From positions 1 to 5,207 of the forward strand of contig DJGG01000026.1 in the NCBI GenBank assembly GCA_002432195.1: DNA of 5,207 bases, given 5' to 3'. This document shows, in pieces, positions 4,953 to 5,207 of this stretch (position 1 is its first letter; each line of letters starts with the position of its first letter). The position numbers were made by a program, and so were the translations under genes. The notes under the pieces are model-generated. The model worked only from the letters and a program-made list of their open reading frames with translations. It searched no databases and was not told the origin of the DNA. This DNA is from Desulfobacteraceae bacterium UBA5852. Its GTDB lineage: Bacteria; Desulfobacterota; Desulfobacteria; Desulfobacterales; UBA5852.

Positions 4953-5207
4953 ATGAGCCTGCTGCTGGGCATTGACGCCCGCTCCGAGGTCCCGCTCTAC
5001 CGCCAGATCATCGCCCGCATCGCCGCCCTGGCCGAAAGCGGCGCGCTGCCGCCGGGCACCCGCCTGCCCGCCAGCCGCGCCCTGGCCGCCGCCCTGGGGG
5101 TGGATCGTTCCACCGTCTGCCGGGCCTTTCAGGAGTTATGGGCCCTGGGGTACGTGGACAGCCGCCCGGGGTCCTTCACCACCATCCGCCGGCGCGCCCG
5201 CACGGTC
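4953..5207 (+). CDS. GntR/MocR-family transcriptional regulator, N-terminal part (3' truncated)
   Basis: The first 85 residues form a GntR-type winged helix: PLYRQIIARIAALAESGALP (14-33) is the first helix, PPGTRLPASRALAAALGV (33-50) leads into the helix-turn-helix, the recognition helix is DRSTVCRAFQELWALGY (51-67), and the wing is VDSRPGSF (68-75). The opening MSLLLGIDARSEVPLYRQI, with very few residues before PLY, is typical of MocR (PdxR/GabR-like) proteins. In these a linker joins the DNA-binding domain to an aminotransferase-like domain that binds pyridoxal phosphate and makes a protein of about 450-500 residues. The window ends at the linker (RRRARTV), so the effector domain and the subfamily are not seen; a short GntR of the YtrA type remains possible. 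The direct and inverted repeats at 4861-4902 are its likely binding site. Confidence 0.85.
   Translation, partial: MSLLLGIDARSEVPLYRQIIARIAALAESGALPPGTRLPASRALAAALGVDRSTVCRAFQELWALGYVDSRPGSFTTIRRRARTV

Overview
This is a GC-rich window (coding GC visibly well above 60%) from a Gram-negative bacterium. The left-edge gene encodes an outer-membrane component of an RND-type efflux system. The middle of the window carries a periplasmic-binding-protein ABC importer of the WtpABC (tungstate/molybdate) class, a family common in archaea and in anaerobic bacteria that use tungsto- or molybdo-enzymes. Together with the MocR/GntR-type regulator at the right edge, this suggests an anaerobic or facultative proteobacterium, perhaps of the Desulfo-/Geobacter-like (delta) lineages. 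The taxonomic guess is inference from family content only.

Layout. Positions 1-1010 (+) hold the 3' two-thirds of an OprM/NodT-type outer-membrane efflux lipoprotein. A 63-bp convergent gap follows, with a strong GC hairpin (1020-1047). From 4004 down to 1074 on the minus strand lies a three-gene operon in the order wtpA (periplasmic oxyanion-binding protein), wtpB (permease), wtpC (ATPase). Positions 4005-4417 form a gene-free divergent control region. Its wtpA-proximal half is strikingly AT-rich, with two candidate promoters and a perfect 7+7 inverted repeat. Its distal half is C-rich, with a C10 run and a G-quadruplex motif on the minus strand. Positions 4418-4759 (+) encode a small, unrecognised exported protein, followed immediately by a GC hairpin (4760-4800). 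Positions 4801-4952 are an intergenic region with a repeat cluster (two direct GGTTG half-sites and one inverted) that leads into the N-terminal winged helix of a MocR-like regulator, cut by the window end (4953-5207).

How the genes work together. WtpA is exported and captures tungstate or molybdate in the periplasm. WtpB forms the inner-membrane channel as a homodimer, and WtpC supplies ATP hydrolysis and carries a C-terminal TOBE-like domain. The oxyanion would feed metal-pterin cofactor synthesis. The efflux gene, the small exported protein and the MocR regulator are separate transcription units with no demonstrated link to the importer. I see no mobile element, CRISPR array, tRNA or rRNA. 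The most informative non-coding signals are the two candidate operator regions.
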